A DNA stretch of 64,000 nt from Echinarachnius parma (GCA_037951105.1 JBAMJV010011124.1:58424-122423), one strand, 5' to 3'; positions 12,201-19,444 are shown, numbered from the stretch's first letter. Translations and numbers: made by a program. Notes: generated by a model from the letters alone, not told the origin.

Positions 12201-12461
12201 AAATACCTGGATGTAGATGAACCAGAGAATGGCTATGAGGAGCACGTCAAAGGTTGCTAGGAGACAGAACACCCTCCGGCTGGCTGACAGCTTCCTCTGG
12301 TAGCCAGCAGGCGTCTGGTCCACCGTGGACACGGCAGGGTGGAGGCCATTCTGGGCTGGTGGACGGGCGAGTGGTGAGATGCGGGGGTCGTTGTAGAGGG
12401 CGTGGGCGGCGGCTCGCGCCTCCCGGTCCCTCTCGTCGGTGTGGGGCATCACGACCTCGTC
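90..12461 (-). CDS. STARD3: STARD3-like cholesterol-transfer protein gene (MENTAL + START), 7 exons, 3' end off left edge
   Basis: Spliced exons 12461-12207, 10729-10571, 6934-6875, 4536-4374, 2476-2360, 1634-1510 and 245-90 give 341 residues with consistent phases and GT-AG borders. Residues 59-80, about 102-122, 128-150 and 172-190 are the four helices of a MENTAL domain (motifs RRVFCLLATFD, FDIVAMAFFR, AWLELWVFDFKV). An acidic/Ser linker carries FYSP at 239-242, like the phospho-FFAT motif by which STARD3 binds VAP proteins of the ER. From about residue 290 the chain enters the START domain (EQEYIQKAKD), which continues beyond the window. STARD3 proteins sit in late-endosome membranes and move cholesterol at ER contacts; STARD3NL lacks START, so STARD3 is the better name. 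ATG at 12449 is the first in the exon, but the frame is open to the acceptor, so an upstream start is possible. Nearly every exon has nearby copies. Confidence 0.9.
246..379. other. Intron between exon 7 and its decayed copy
   Basis: AT-rich intron with a poly-A/T run near 250-265; no further feature is visible. Confidence 0.6.
380..536 (-). pseudogene. Decayed duplicate of STARD3-like exon 7
   Basis: Antisense reading gives EQECIQKAKDSSVNLDGI, clearly a copy of the exon at 90-245. The acceptor AG is lost (tcataa in place of ctttag) and the far half is scrambled, so it should not splice. It lies upstream of the true exon in gene orientation. Confidence 0.7.
585..830 (-). mobile_element. tRNA-derived SINE
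   Basis: On the minus strand a tRNA-like head has an A-box-like stretch near 815-800 and a B box GGGTTCGATTCGC around 745-757. It is followed by a non-tRNA body containing AACCCAGGTG and AAATGGGTAT, a layout common in invertebrate tRNA SINEs. The 3' end near 585 is uncertain. Confidence 0.6.
835..1030. repeat. Short degenerate tandem repeats
   Basis: CACCCTCTC-type units at 825-880, then several copies of a unit containing ACCAACAGTCCTT and AGGACT around 935-1010. Low complexity, no coding signal. Confidence 0.5.
1215..1487 (+). mobile_element. Probable LINE 3' tail
   Basis: AT-rich 3'-UTR-like sequence with a hairpin around AGGAGCCATACTCCT (1349-1363), ending in AATAAACTGAATTGAAT. It resembles in layout the 3' tail of the LINE at 54003-55207. 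No RT coding is present, so the call rests on layout only. Confidence 0.35.
1510..1634 (-). CDS. STARD3: STARD3-like exon 6: Ser/acidic linker
   Basis: Acceptor ttttcag, donor gtgag; enters in phase 1 and leaves in phase 0. Encodes the linker starting SDTESVNSEQSG, like human STARD3 GSDNESDEE between the FFAT motif and START. It is the only seen exon with no nearby copy. Confidence 0.85.
1661..2024. mobile_element. MITE family A, copy 1 (diverged)
   Basis: Begins TCAAAGGGATCTAGTCGCTTTG and shares with the copies at 5875, 8115, 17279 and 47994 internal words such as GTGCAAAAAGTGATGAATGG and CAAGAAGGTATGAG. The right terminus is worn. Confidence 0.7.
2209..2292 (-). pseudogene. Decayed duplicate of STARD3-like exon 5
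   Basis: Copy of the 3' part of the exon at 2360-2476 and its donor flank (gtttgtat). The FYSP codons read FY-stop-P, so the copy cannot supply the phospho-FFAT motif. It lies downstream of the true exon in gene orientation. Confidence 0.72.
2360..2476 (-). CDS. STARD3: STARD3-like exon 5: phospho-FFAT-like segment
   Basis: Acceptor cgttcag, donor gtttgt; phase 1 at both ends. Encodes DAAHSVVVDERRRLL and then GGQAFYSPYDSPR. FYSP matches the phosphorylation-dependent FFAT core known from STARD3 (QFYSPPE in human), the site that docks VAPA/VAPB. Confidence 0.87.
2938..3650. mobile_element. Foldback/MITE with about 50 bp terminal inverted repeats
   Basis: The left end (TAAACCCC...GTTCGGAAACTCAAGTTTGATCG) and right end (CGATCAAACTTGAGTTTCCG...GGGGTTTA) are near-perfect inverted repeats. 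The roughly 600 bp interior has no credible coding. A worn single end recurs near 50940-50985. Confidence 0.82.
3666..3781 (-). pseudogene. Diverged copy of STARD3-like exon 4, coding frame largely kept
   Basis: Antisense peptide MSIVILTCSLLISWLEVWVF, then DFRVIPSKKRLLQQLS, parallels exon 4 with mostly conservative changes and no stop. A GT follows at the equivalent donor position. The acceptor side is altered: the only AG (gtttcag, 3782) would enter out of frame from exon 3. It could be an old pseudo-exon or a cryptic alternative exon. Confidence 0.6.
3814..3979. mobile_element. MITE family B, copy 1
   Basis: Terminal inverted repeats around GGGCCCCATTGCAGAAAGAG and CTTCCGGCAACAAAGCCC. The interior has ATTAATTGCAA in both orientations. 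Same family as 10361, 12544 and 14931; this is the most diverged copy. Confidence 0.75.
3979..4287. mobile_element. MITE with GGGGTGTTTC termini
   Basis: Left end GGGGGGTGTTTCGCAAGGAT and right end ATCTTTGTGAAACACCCCCC are inverted repeats that extend imperfectly inward (TTAACTCTAAGTT / AACTTAGAGTTAA). It abuts the preceding family B copy directly. About 310 bp, AT-rich, non-coding. Confidence 0.78.
4374..4536 (-). CDS. STARD3: STARD3-like exon 4: fourth MENTAL helix
   Basis: Acceptor tctcgtag, donor gtacga; phase 0 in, phase 1 out. Encodes GTDGYPPECAPENTSSV, the helix VLMSIVIFICSLLIAWLELW and then VFDFKVIPSERR, matching human STARD3 AWLETWFLDFKVLPQE. Two copies lie on either side, at 4718-4838 and 3666-3781. 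Confidence 0.9.
4718..4838 (-). pseudogene. Recent, 3'-truncated duplicate of STARD3-like exon 4
   Basis: Nearly identical to the exon 4 region up to FDF, with the same acceptor (ctcgtag). The copy stops before KVIPSERR and has no donor, so it cannot be a normal internal exon. The very few differences point to a young duplication. Confidence 0.78.
4947..5137. mobile_element. MITE with TACCGTAAATC termini
   Basis: Inverted ends TACCGTAAATC and GATTTACGGTA flank about 170 bp with poly-C, A-rich and T-rich runs and the words AAGACGCACC and GTGTCTTATAC. It is inserted in the duplicated exon 4 intron flank. Confidence 0.75.
5690..5874 (+). mobile_element. LINE reverse-transcriptase relic
   Basis: Forward reading with interruptions gives NYGICEWGSA and LQNKAVRIIYN, the conserved C-terminal signature of CR1/Jockey-type LINE RT. 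It is cut off on the right by the family A MITE at 5875. Confidence 0.5.
5875..6263. mobile_element. MITE family A, copy 2
   Basis: Complete copy: TTAAAGGGATCTAGTAAC at the left, GTTACTATTAAAGTCCCTTTAA at the right. Flanking TTAA is part of the terminus, compatible with a TTAA target. Inserted in the intron between exons 3 and 4. Confidence 0.85.
6264..6667. other. Intronic stretch, no recognised gene
   Basis: Contains an open frame 6433-6630 of 65 codons with no family resemblance and no splice context. The word TGTACAAAGTCTATGGGGA recurs in related form near 40630, so it is more likely repeat-derived. Confidence 0.4.
6668..6782 (-). repeat. Partial duplicate of STARD3-like exon 3 and flank
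   Basis: A unit of about 120 bp (TTTCCATAACT...AATCTTACCTC) occurs twice, 6668-6752 and 6787-6875. The left copy carries the last codons of exon 3 (IFLLHFE) plus a good donor (gtaag at 6751), but the start of the exon is missing. Confidence 0.65.
6875..6934 (-). CDS. STARD3: STARD3-like exon 3: third MENTAL helix
   Basis: A 60-nt exon, 20 codons, phase 0 to 0, acceptor atcctgcag and donor gtaag. Peptide ITTIATSGLLISKIFLFHFE matches VTTLVSSAFLIVKVILSELL of human STARD3 in position and character. Confidence 0.87.
7034..7643. mobile_element. Element sharing family A termini, with another foldback inside
   Basis: Left end TTTAAAGGGACTTAGCAAC and right end GTTACTAGATCCCTTTAA match family A ends; the right 45 bp also carry CACTTTTTGCA. 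The interior is unlike family A, with a (TG)n tract at 7300-7321 and a separate palindromic insertion at 7402-7590. Confidence 0.6.
7402..7590. mobile_element. Foldback element nested in the family-A-like copy
   Basis: Ends ACAGTTGTTAAC and GTTAACAACTGT are exact inverted repeats. Inner arms also pair: GGAATGTTCCAA with GAACATTCC, and AAATGCTATT with AATAGCATTT. Confidence 0.72.
8115..8513. mobile_element. MITE family A, copy 4
   Basis: Complete copy with TTAAAGGGATCTAGTAAC and TTACTATTAAAGTCCCTTTAA ends. Like copies at 17279 and 47994 it carries a small internal hairpin, AAAAACTC...GAGTTTTT. Confidence 0.85.
8514..8924. repeat. Intronic stretch with repeated GTCATGTGAC-like words
   Basis: Several near-palindromic words of the type TCATGTGAC occur at 8700-8850 and again at 9410-9450, with spacers like AAAATGGG. 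No coding signal. Confidence 0.4.
8925..8996 (-). mobile_element. tRNA-derived SINE head fragment
   Basis: Minus-strand reading has an A-box-like TAGTTCAGCTTGTAGAGC, an anticodon-arm-like stretch and a B box GGGTTCCAATCCC, followed by poly-C and poly-A. It is too imperfect, and too poor in a closing acceptor stem, to be a functional tRNA. Confidence 0.55.
9128..9390. repeat. Minisatellite, about 71-75 bp unit, four copies
   Basis: The word GGGCAGTTTCCCTATGTTTA recurs at about 9152, 9227, 9297 and 9368, separated by AT-rich spacers (TTATACATTATATATTATTT). It translates as a hydrophobic repeat in several frames, which is a by-product of the repeat. Confidence 0.85.
9391..9750. other. Intronic stretch, no gene seen
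   Basis: AT-rich. Two direct copies of TTGGGTCATGTGAC at its left; otherwise no recognisable feature. Confidence 0.4.
9751..9899. mobile_element. Short MITE with TTAAAGRTGAAT termini
   Basis: Left GTTAAAGGTGAATGACAGT and right ACTGTTATTCATCTTTAA are inverted repeats that continue into TTGGGAAA / TTTCCCAA. The same terminus opens the larger element at 21651. Confidence 0.78.
10361..10502. mobile_element. MITE family B, copy 2
   Basis: GTTGCAGAAAGAGATACAAT at the left and ATTGAATCTGTTTCTGCAAC at the right, with paired internal AATTGTAAG/CAATTAATTGCAA. Inserted in the STARD3-like gene just below exon 2. Confidence 0.82.
10571..10729 (-). CDS. STARD3: STARD3-like exon 2: second MENTAL helix
   Basis: 159 nt, phase 0 to 0, acceptor catccatcag, donor gtaagt. 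Encodes 53 residues beginning LVGLGINKGFYCQIQKYNF, with helix FDIVAMAFFRMIVLLLAYAL and then HWIFAA. Human STARD3 has YNFKTSFFDIFVLAFFR and HWWVIA at the same places. Confidence 0.9.
10911..11014 (-). pseudogene. Decayed duplicate of STARD3-like exon 2
   Basis: Antisense RVGLAV then CQIQKYKV and LFHIVAMA recall exon 2, but across different frames. The acceptor AG is changed (catcgg) and the frame runs to a stop after CQIQKYKVLL. Flanking intron (catcaccatcc) is duplicated too. Confidence 0.72.
11312..11398 (-). pseudogene. STARD3-like exon 1 tandem copy E (most decayed)
   Basis: Carries PAAYQRKL and the TTTGATGTGCTCCTC helix codons with a GT donor (gtatgg). The start of the unit is deleted and an internal shift separates the two halves. 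Confidence 0.7.
11471..11586 (-). pseudogene. STARD3-like exon 1 tandem copy D
   Basis: 116 bp, open frame GQMPAAFQRKLSASRRVFC followed by LLVTFDVLLMAILWFIYIQ. The donor dinucleotide is AG instead of GT, so it should not splice normally. Confidence 0.75.
11644..11759 (-). repeat. STARD3-like exon 1 tandem copy C
   Basis: 116 bp with intact helix codons (RRVFCLLATFDVLLIAILW), acceptor-like gtccacag and donor gtattt. Entered after an upstream phase 0 exon it would be out of frame (needs phase 1, the first two bases completing a codon), so use would require a different upstream exon. Confidence 0.75.
11836..11951 (-). repeat. STARD3-like exon 1 tandem copy B
   Basis: 116 bp, peptide GQMPAAFQRKLSASRRVFC then LLATFDVLLIAILWFIYIQ, acceptor-like gtccacag and donor gtatta. 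Open and close to the functional exon. Confidence 0.75.
12030..12145 (-). repeat. STARD3-like exon 1 tandem copy A
   Basis: 116 bp, open frame GQMPAAFQRKLSASRGVFC then LLSTFDVLLIAILW, donor gtatta. It differs from exon 1 at a few residues, for example RG for RR before VFC. Confidence 0.75.
12207..12461 (-). CDS. STARD3: STARD3-like exon 1 (first seen coding exon): N-terminus and first MENTAL helix
   Basis: Acceptor ttgttcag, donor gtattt. ATG at 12449 gives 81 codons to the donor: an Arg/Ala/Pro-rich cytosolic N-terminus, then RKLSASRRVFCLLATFD and the helix DVLLIAILWFIYIQ. Human STARD3 reads RRTFCLFVTFDLLFISLLW here. This is the only copy with a long upstream coding part, so it is taken as the functional exon. 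An acceptor upstream implies at least one further 5' exon, not identified. Confidence 0.87.
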
Positions 12462-12543
12462 CTGAACAAGAACATTTAAAAAGAAGAAGGTTTAAAAATG
12501 CTGTCTTGCTCCCTTGAGGTGAAATGGTAAAACAAGAGACATC

Positions 12544-12709
12544 AGCCCCATTGCAGAAAGAGATAAAATCAATTGTAAGTAACAATTAATTGTAAGTCAC
12601 AAAATTTGTGCATTTCAACCAGTCAGATTTGCGCAGTTAGTTGTATGATCTGACTTACAATTAATTGTAACTTTTAATCGATTGTATCTCTTTCTGCAAC
12701 GGGGCCATG
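12544..12709. mobile_element. MITE family B, copy 3
   Basis: GCCCCATTGCAGAAAGAGAT and ATCTCTTTCTGCAACGGGGC termini. The interior again has the AATTGTAAG / CTTACAATTAATT pairing. Confidence 0.85.
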
Positions 12710-12795
12710 ATATGTGAAAATACTTTGTCAAATACAGACTACCCATGTATGTTCTCTAGGATGGTTGACAACAATTATGTGGTAATTAATTTAAA

Positions 12796-13095
12796 CTTTT
12801 AAAGGGATCTAGTAACTATGTCATCACATGAAACAAATTACAAGTGGTTTATAAATGTTGTCTGATATGCCCACTGAATAGTTTCAGTGTGTGCAATTTC
12901 TTTCATGATAAATAGATATAAAAGGGATAACTAATGAGCCAAAAATTCAAAGTGTTATAGTCGATCTGACTCTGGTCTGTAGACAGTTGAATGATTGAAT
13001 CAAGCTTGATTGATTCCTCACCATTTTTGTCAAATTAAATCATAAGTATCTCAATAAAGGAGTGGACATTCAAATGTACTGCAGCACTGCTTTTT
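12796..13095. mobile_element. MITE family A, copy 5 (diverged)
   Basis: Begins CTTTTAAAGGGATCTAGTAAC and follows the family A order for about 300 bp (GTCTGATATGCCCACTGAAT, ACTAATGAGC), but no clear right terminus is found. Confidence 0.55.
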
Positions 13096-13376
13096 GCCAT
13101 TGAATAAAATATCTACATGCCTACTATTAGTATATATTTAGTGACTTCAGTGCCCATAGTTCCGCCCTACACAAACCAAACTTTGAACTCACATGTAATT
13201 TCGATGATACTCAACATAAAAAAAGTGTGTATACATACATGTACATTGTATGTGCGCAGATACAAAATTAACTATGTGCAATGTAAACAAAGAATGATAA
13301 TAATTACTTCCTGCAAATGATGCCAATGATGTTAAGGACAAATATTAGAGGAACACATGAGGGAAATTAACCCGTT

Positions 13377-13571
13377 CAGGACTGGTCCCGAAAATACTCA
13401 GGCTTGTGAGAGAGAATGTATCTAATCTAGAGAATGCATGTTAAAGCAAAATCAATCACAAAAATAATCGGGTTCAAGGGGTCTATGAAAACTACATGTT
13501 ATGGCAAGCCCACAAGTAAATCCTTGGTTATGGCAAAATAAATGAGTCCTGAAACTGAAAGGGTCAGTTAA
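13377..13571. mobile_element. TTAA-flanked MITE with TTAACCCGTTCAGGAC end
   Basis: Left TTAACCCGTTCAGGACTGGT and right GAGTCCTGAAACTGAAAGGGTCAGTTAA are imperfect inverted repeats bounded by TTAA, as in piggyBac-type elements. A second copy lies at 59503-59598. Confidence 0.7.
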
Positions 13572-13711
13572 TATGTAATTCTAGAAGCACTTTGCTCAGG
13601 CGAATATAAAATAGCGTCGGTATAGGCCTTAATAGCATAGATCTACAGATATGTAACATTAATAATTAACAAAAAGATAACATTTATATAGTACTAATAA
13701 TAAGCATGAGT

Positions 13712-14891
13712 CATGTCGGAATTTTTTTGTTCCGGAATCCGCCGGTGTTGTGCCGGTCGGAATCCGGTATTCCGATAAAAAAAAACCTGCCAATGAATGA
13801 TACGGAACGAACACGCACTAGAAGGTCTGCCATAGTTTCGGCAGTGCAGGCAGGCCCCGCGCTGCGAGACAGGCCAACTCAACTGCCTTGACCTTGCAAG
13901 TTGCACTCTTAAAAAGTGCCGAAAAGGAACAAAAATGTAAGATTATTACGATCGCACCTATTCTAGACTATCTCTTATTTTACTTACATGTTTGTATGGC
14001 TTTTAAAATAAATACGAGAACAATTACCTGCAAAAACAGCAACAACAAAAAATGCGCTGATTATATCTCGGAACATTTTCTAACTCGCTCGGACCTCCAT
14101 GAACTGAAGCTAGTACAACGACACGAATAAATCAACACTAACAACACGTGCATGTGCTTATATCCACCGACATTAAAAAAAAGAATGTTGCATAAACTCA
14201 ACATGGCGGCAAATTTACTTTCTAAACTCCTACTGTTAGGACCAATAGCGCCATGTGATCGCTAGTATCCACCGATATCAAATAAAAGAATTGACATAAC
14301 CTCAAGATGGCGGCATATCTACATCATACTCGCGCCCGTTTTGTCCATTTCTCAGTACTGTGCGTACATAAAATATGCTATAAATGCAACATCCATTGAG
14401 ACTAAATATCGGTGCATAAACGCGCGCACGTATTCATCGTACGCTTTCTCCCTGCGCTCTAATATCAATACTCTTCGACTTTCGTGCTTGACTCAATAAC
14501 CCATATATTTGCATGTGCTTGTCAGCGGCGGGTGCCGCGGGCTGCGATGCCGTCTACATGGTCTATGGCAGTAGCTTCAGATACGGAGCGCAATACAGAC
14601 AATGCGTAACCACAGACTTATACAGTATTCAGCTCTATATGCGAAACTCATTAGTACAGTATTATAGATAGAGTACGAGAATCGCCATTCACGGAACACT
14701 AATAAATGCTTCAAGAAAATGTCCAAGACCTTCTCATTTATGATTGGTAAGATTTAATAAAACATACATGATATTATTAAGATATTCTTTATGTATTACA
14801 TGGTTTCATCGGAATACCGGAATGGAGAAAACAAAACCGGAACATGCACACACCGGACGGATTCCGGTATTCCGTCCGTTCCGACCCAGGC
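13712..14891. mobile_element. DNA transposon or large MITE with CCGGTATTCCGAT termini
   Basis: The left 80 bp (GGAATCCGGTATTCCGAT) and right 80 bp (ATCGGAATACCGGAATG ... CGGATTCCGGTATTCCG) are inverted repeats about 1.2 kb apart. The interior has no transposase signal. It holds a local duplication (14158-14215 and 14269-14320) with ATGGCGGC words in each half. Confidence 0.65.
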
Positions 14892-14930
14892 TTAACTAAT
14901 AAGAAACAACTACAATTATTACCCCGTTGC

Positions 14931-15084
14931 AGAAAGAGATACAATCGATTGTAAGTTGCAATTAATCATAAGTCAGATCACGTGTTCTAGATGCGCAAAT
15001 CTGATTGGTTAAAACACATAATTTTTCTGACTTACGATCAATCGTAACTTACAATCAATTGTATCTCTTTCTGCAATGGGGCCC
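14931..15084. mobile_element. MITE family B, copy 4
   Basis: CCCCGTTGCAGAAAGAGATA and TATCTCTTTCTGCAATGGGG ends, with internal ACAATCGATTGTAAG pairing to CTTACAATCAATTGT. The best preserved copy. Confidence 0.87.
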
Positions 15085-15663
15085 TGGTTACTGGGTACAA
15101 TTCAATTAACACATTGTAGTGCAATATCTCAACTCCCTGGGGAGAATACAGCCAACAGGCAGCCACAAAGAAATAAACATTAAAGGACCTAAAGAATACA
15201 ACATACTTTGACACTTATTCCATAGTTGATGACTTGAAACATAGGTCTGCCGAAAAAAAATACATATATGCAAATAAACACAGTTAGTGATTTAAGACTA
15301 GTTTTCTGATGCCAAATCTCACTTAGCAGCCAGTTTACGCCCCACCCACATTTAGGGTCCGGAATCGGCAGCGTGATCGACATGTGATTGACAATTCATT
15401 GGCTTACGTCATGACGCGTCATCTACAGAATTTAGTTCATTAGTACGTTCTTTAGATGACATCACATTTTGGCGATATAAAAGGGGCGTTCCCAGGACAA
15501 TTAGATATTTACTAATTACCCCAAAATTGATTGATTTCATGAGAAATGACTGCCAAATTCTTTTTCTTCGGGAAAAATTACATACAGAGAGCCGAATTGT
15601 GTAAATTAGGCCATCTAGACGCTGTAGTTCCTTTAAGGAAACTGAGCAGAAATAATCGAAGTA
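15085..15663. other. Intergenic stretch, no gene seen
   Basis: Mixed sequence with a TATATAAAAGGGGCG word at 15474-15488 that could resemble a promoter, but no supported coding exon follows. Confidence 0.35.
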
Positions 15664-15854
15664 CAGTCAAACCTGTGTATAGTGACCACCTAAAAGGGGA
15701 ACAAGAAAAGTGGCCACTGTTGGCAGGTGGCCTCTATTATATAGACAGGTTCTACAACATTTCTTTCCTCTGCAGGGGATCACTCTTAGTGGCCACTTTA
15801 TACAGGTTGGCTGCTCTAGACAGGTGGCCACTACATGTAGGACAGGTTTGACTG
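15664..15854. mobile_element. MITE with CAGTCAAACCTG termini
   Basis: Ends CAGTCAAACCTGTGTATAGT and ACAGGTTTGACTG are inverted repeats. The interior repeats GTGGCCACT/AGGTGGCC words. A fragment of similar sequence lies near 9905-9950. Confidence 0.82.
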
Positions 15855-15989
15855 CATCAGAATTCTTCCATTCAGGAATGTGGGTTAAGCACCAAATGCT
15901 CTGTGCATGTTTTGAGTCAAATTAACATGTAGCAATGAGCCATCACAAGCCAACTCGGGGGTCAATCGTTAGGGCTTTTAGAGTTTTAT

Positions 15990-16205
15990 AGCCCGGTCAC
16001 ATATCACCGGATTGCGTAAACGGATGTGAAATGGAGAGCTAAATTTTCCATCTGTCGTATGCGTTTCTTGTCGGGTGATGTACGTTGTTCTATGTTTTGT
16101 ACATGAATCAATGGAGACGACTTTCATCACCGGATAATTTCATTTCGCAAATTTTCTATTCGTTGAGCATTCGTTTCCGCTATCCGTTGATATGTGACTG
16201 GGCCA
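15990..16205. mobile_element. MITE with GGCCCAGTCACATATCA-type termini
   Basis: Left AGCCCGGTCACATATCACCGG and right TTGATATGTGACTGGGCCA are inverted repeats; inner arms (CGTAAACGGATGTGAAATGG / CATTCGTTTCCGCTATCCG) pair imperfectly. Confidence 0.78.
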
Positions 16206-17278
16206 CTAGTTCCTGATTATTCAATTGAACCATCTTGTACAAGTAATGATTATATCATTAAAACACAAAACACCTTTCAAATATGATGATGGCCATCAGA
16301 GTGGACAGTAAAAGTCTTGTTTGGTGAATGGTAATATTGTAAAACAAACCTGGCAATTCTCAACTTTTTCCAAATATATATTTGTATGTACAACTGTATA
16401 TATGTACATGTTTTACAAACACTTTTATTCCTTGAACTCATACAAAATTTAAGAAGAAAAAATAGAAAAAATAGTTTTTCCTGAGTTTGAAGGAAGAGCA
16501 AAATGACCTATATCTCTCCAGTAGTGGTAGATTTGTAGAATTTTGTTTAACAACCTGCTTTCATTTGTGTACAATATAGTACTTAAAGTAAATCACCAGT
16601 GATATTAGGACTTTGTACCTCACAATCACATGAGTGATTGGTTCAACAATGCTCTGCCTTTGCAGTACATATATTTCCACATAATTCACACAAAGTACAC
16701 TAATCAAAACTAATAATAACACAGGATATGCAAAGTGTTGCTAACTCTGACTTATCAAATGTACATAATGGCACAAGGTTGGTTCTACCTTTTTTGCAAC
16801 ATGTACGTAGTCTTGGCTTCTTAAAACTTGTTAGTACCTATCATGGTTGATAGACATGCATATTGTAGTAGATACTTCCTTTTAGTGCCAACGTCAGGCA
16901 AAAAGAAAATAAATATCACATCCTCTCTTAAAATCTGTATAATTAATGTACAATAATAACCTTTGTGAAGTTGTGACTAAGCTTGTACAAATAACAGAAT
17001 ATTGCACAAAAACATACACAGGAAATATTCCCTTGTGGAACTGTGATCTAACAGAATATCTTCTAAAGTTAGATTCACATTTGAACTGTTATTGTCAATT
17101 CAAACAATGGCTGATTTTGATCAAATTGGATCACATGAGGATTTCAAATTATGACACTATGCTTCTACAGTAGTAAATTTATAATGTACATTATACATGG
17201 CTGCCCTACTTTTATGTGTAAGAAATTAGATGTAGGTCGTAATAAAAAAAAAAAAAATTTTGAAACTTTCAAGGAGGA
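16206..17278. other. Intergenic stretch, nothing recognised
   Basis: AT-rich, no supported exon, no clear inverted repeat. A 75-codon open frame at 16946-17173 lacks any family resemblance. Confidence 0.45.
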
Positions 17279-17656
17279 TTAAAGGGATCTAGTAACTTTG
17301 TTGACATGTGCAAAAAGTGATGAAGGGTTGATGCAATGTATATTGTTGTTATCTCATATGGCCACAGGGTATTGTGTGAAAATTTCAAGTCAAATGGACA
17401 TTGCATGGCCAAGTAATGAGTGAAAATACAAAGTGATACTCACTGCACTCACTTTGTACACAGAAGAAAAACTCGCCCAGAGTTTTTCTTATCTGAATAC
17501 TTCGATCGTACATATCTTTGTAACGAAAGAGAAATTTGAAAAACCGAAACCTGTCCCATGATTTTATTGTTAATACGAATACAACAAGGTATGAGGGAAC
17601 CGCTAGAATTAAAATGTTATTTTGAGGATTTGGACAATGTTACTAAGTCCCTTTAA
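17279..17656. mobile_element. MITE family A, copy 6
   Basis: Well-preserved copy, TTAAAGGGATCTAGTAAC to GTTACTAAGTCCCTTTAA, 378 bp, with the internal AAAAACTCGCCC/AGAGTTTTT hairpin. Confidence 0.88.
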
Positions 17657-18611
17657 GATTAAGATTATACATACATGTTGTATATCAGTGAGCTCCACTA
17701 CCCTTCTCTCGTCTCGTTCATGAGCCTCCTTGAATTCCATTTTGAGCTACCATGTTGTAGGCTAATAGTTACTGCAGCTAGCTTGTCTACTAGATAGTAT
17801 ACATGTAGTAGATCTGCTTGAATTGTAATCAATGTCTATTTATGAAATGTTTAGATAAGCCACCTATACTATACATTTCAAGGTCAAAGTTTGTTTGTAC
17901 AGTATGTAAGTCTACTCTAATTGTGCAGCTAGCAAGGTTCCAAAGTCAAGGGTAAATATTGTTTACATTTGCTGAGGATACTTTAATAGTATCAGTCTTA
18001 TCTTGTTAAATTGTTAGTCTTAAATTACCATTTCCATTTGATAAGTACTATTGTAGCTATTATTTGTTCTATGAAGTTGTAGCTCTATCTAGATGATCAT
18101 TATCAATAACAATGTAAAACCATGACACATTATAGTGCTCACCAAATTATTAATTTACATATCATTGCAAATGTGATTGATGTACAATCTTTTTACAAAG
18201 CATTATTGGATTATTGACAAGGATAATCATATGTAAAATCAAGCAGTTATAGCTAGTTGCCTTCTGAAAACAAGTTTTCATAAAATAAACAGTTCAATCA
18301 AACTTGTTTTAATTTTGACCACCATCAATATATAAGCTTGCAAGCTTTGCCAGAGTATGAACATCGTTAACAAGTTAAAAATTAAAAGTTGATGGTTTCA
18401 AAAATGAATGATTAATTTGCGTTTTGACTCCTAATGAGCATCCACTTAGCACTTTAACTAAACATTTCAAATGAAGCATGTATCACTGTCAACAGCTGAA
18501 AGAAATGCACTCACAGACATATAATTAGCATATTCAACATTAATTTTTGCAAAAACATTCATACTTACACTTTATGTTTGCAAGTTGCTATTACATGTAA
18601 ATCTCTTAGCT
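17657..18611. other. Intergenic stretch, nothing recognised
   Basis: AT-rich sequence with repeated ACATGTA words; no supported feature. Confidence 0.45.
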
Positions 18612-18955
18612 ACCTTAAAAGTCCTTATTTCAGATGATGTGCGCAAGTTTATGACTGATACAAGTTTGTTCAGATATAAGCTTCCTGTATGAGCTTTAAA
18701 TTGCAAGCAGTGTTAATTGATGACTTGAGAGCGAACCATTCATGAACAAGTACATGTAAAAGAAAATTAAACAGGACTTGCAAGACCTTAAGTCCTTAGT
18801 TCAGATAACGTGCGCAAGTTTATGATACAAGTTTGTTTATAATAAAGCTTCCTGTATGAGCTTTAAGTAGTTAAAGAAGTGTTAATTGATAACTCCAGAG
18901 CAAACCATTCATGAACAAGCACATGTAAAAGAAAATGAAACAAGACTTGCATACA
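18612..18955. repeat. Direct tandem duplication, about 170 bp unit
   Basis: AAGTCCTTATTTCAGATGATG...ACTTGCA recurs as AAGTCCTTAGTTCAGATAACG...ACTTGCA. Shared words include GCTTCCTGTATGAGCTTTAA and ACCATTCATGAACAAG. Non-coding. Confidence 0.8.
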
Positions 18956-19250
18956 TGTAATGACTAACAGGCTTCACAGGATGTAGCTGGTGATGATCTA
19001 GCTGTACACAAAACAAGGAAAACAAATGAGGCACGATCATAGAAAACAGAGAAAGTTAATGTTTAAAGTAAATTGTCAACTTACCTAGCTTGAATTTCAT
19101 TTTGTTTTTATTTTAAATAACTGCACATTAAATGTTCAACTACAAAACAAAATAATGAGTTGTGATGTTCATAAAAAATAATTGGGGTTTGACTGATATT
19201 GTAATCATCATACACAAAGTTTGAACTAATAGTGGACTACAGGTATAGAA

Positions 19251-19444
19251 GTACCGTAAACCGGGGTGACTTTGGCCACTTTTTGAGAAGGATGAATTTT
19301 CATCAAGCCTCACTTTTTAGAACAAATTTCTGATTTTGTACATTACCCTATAAGTGTATAACAAACAATAATAAATTTGTTCCAAAAAGTGAGGCTTGAT
19401 GAAAATACACCCTTCTCAAAAAAAGTCACCCCAGTTTATGGTAG
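19251..19444. mobile_element. Foldback element with about 80 bp arms
   Basis: GTACCGTAAACCGGGGTGAC at the left and GTCACCCCAGTTTATGGTA at the right. The arms stay paired through CTTCTC/GAGAAGG and TCATCAAGCCTCACTTTTT / AAAAAGTGAGGCTTGATGA. The loop is short and AT-rich. Confidence 0.87.

Noticed and set aside
14201-14314. ATGGCGGC words as the STARD3-like promoter
   Set aside because: They match a YY1-type motif but in the plus orientation, opposite to the gene, and lie inside an inverted-repeat element.
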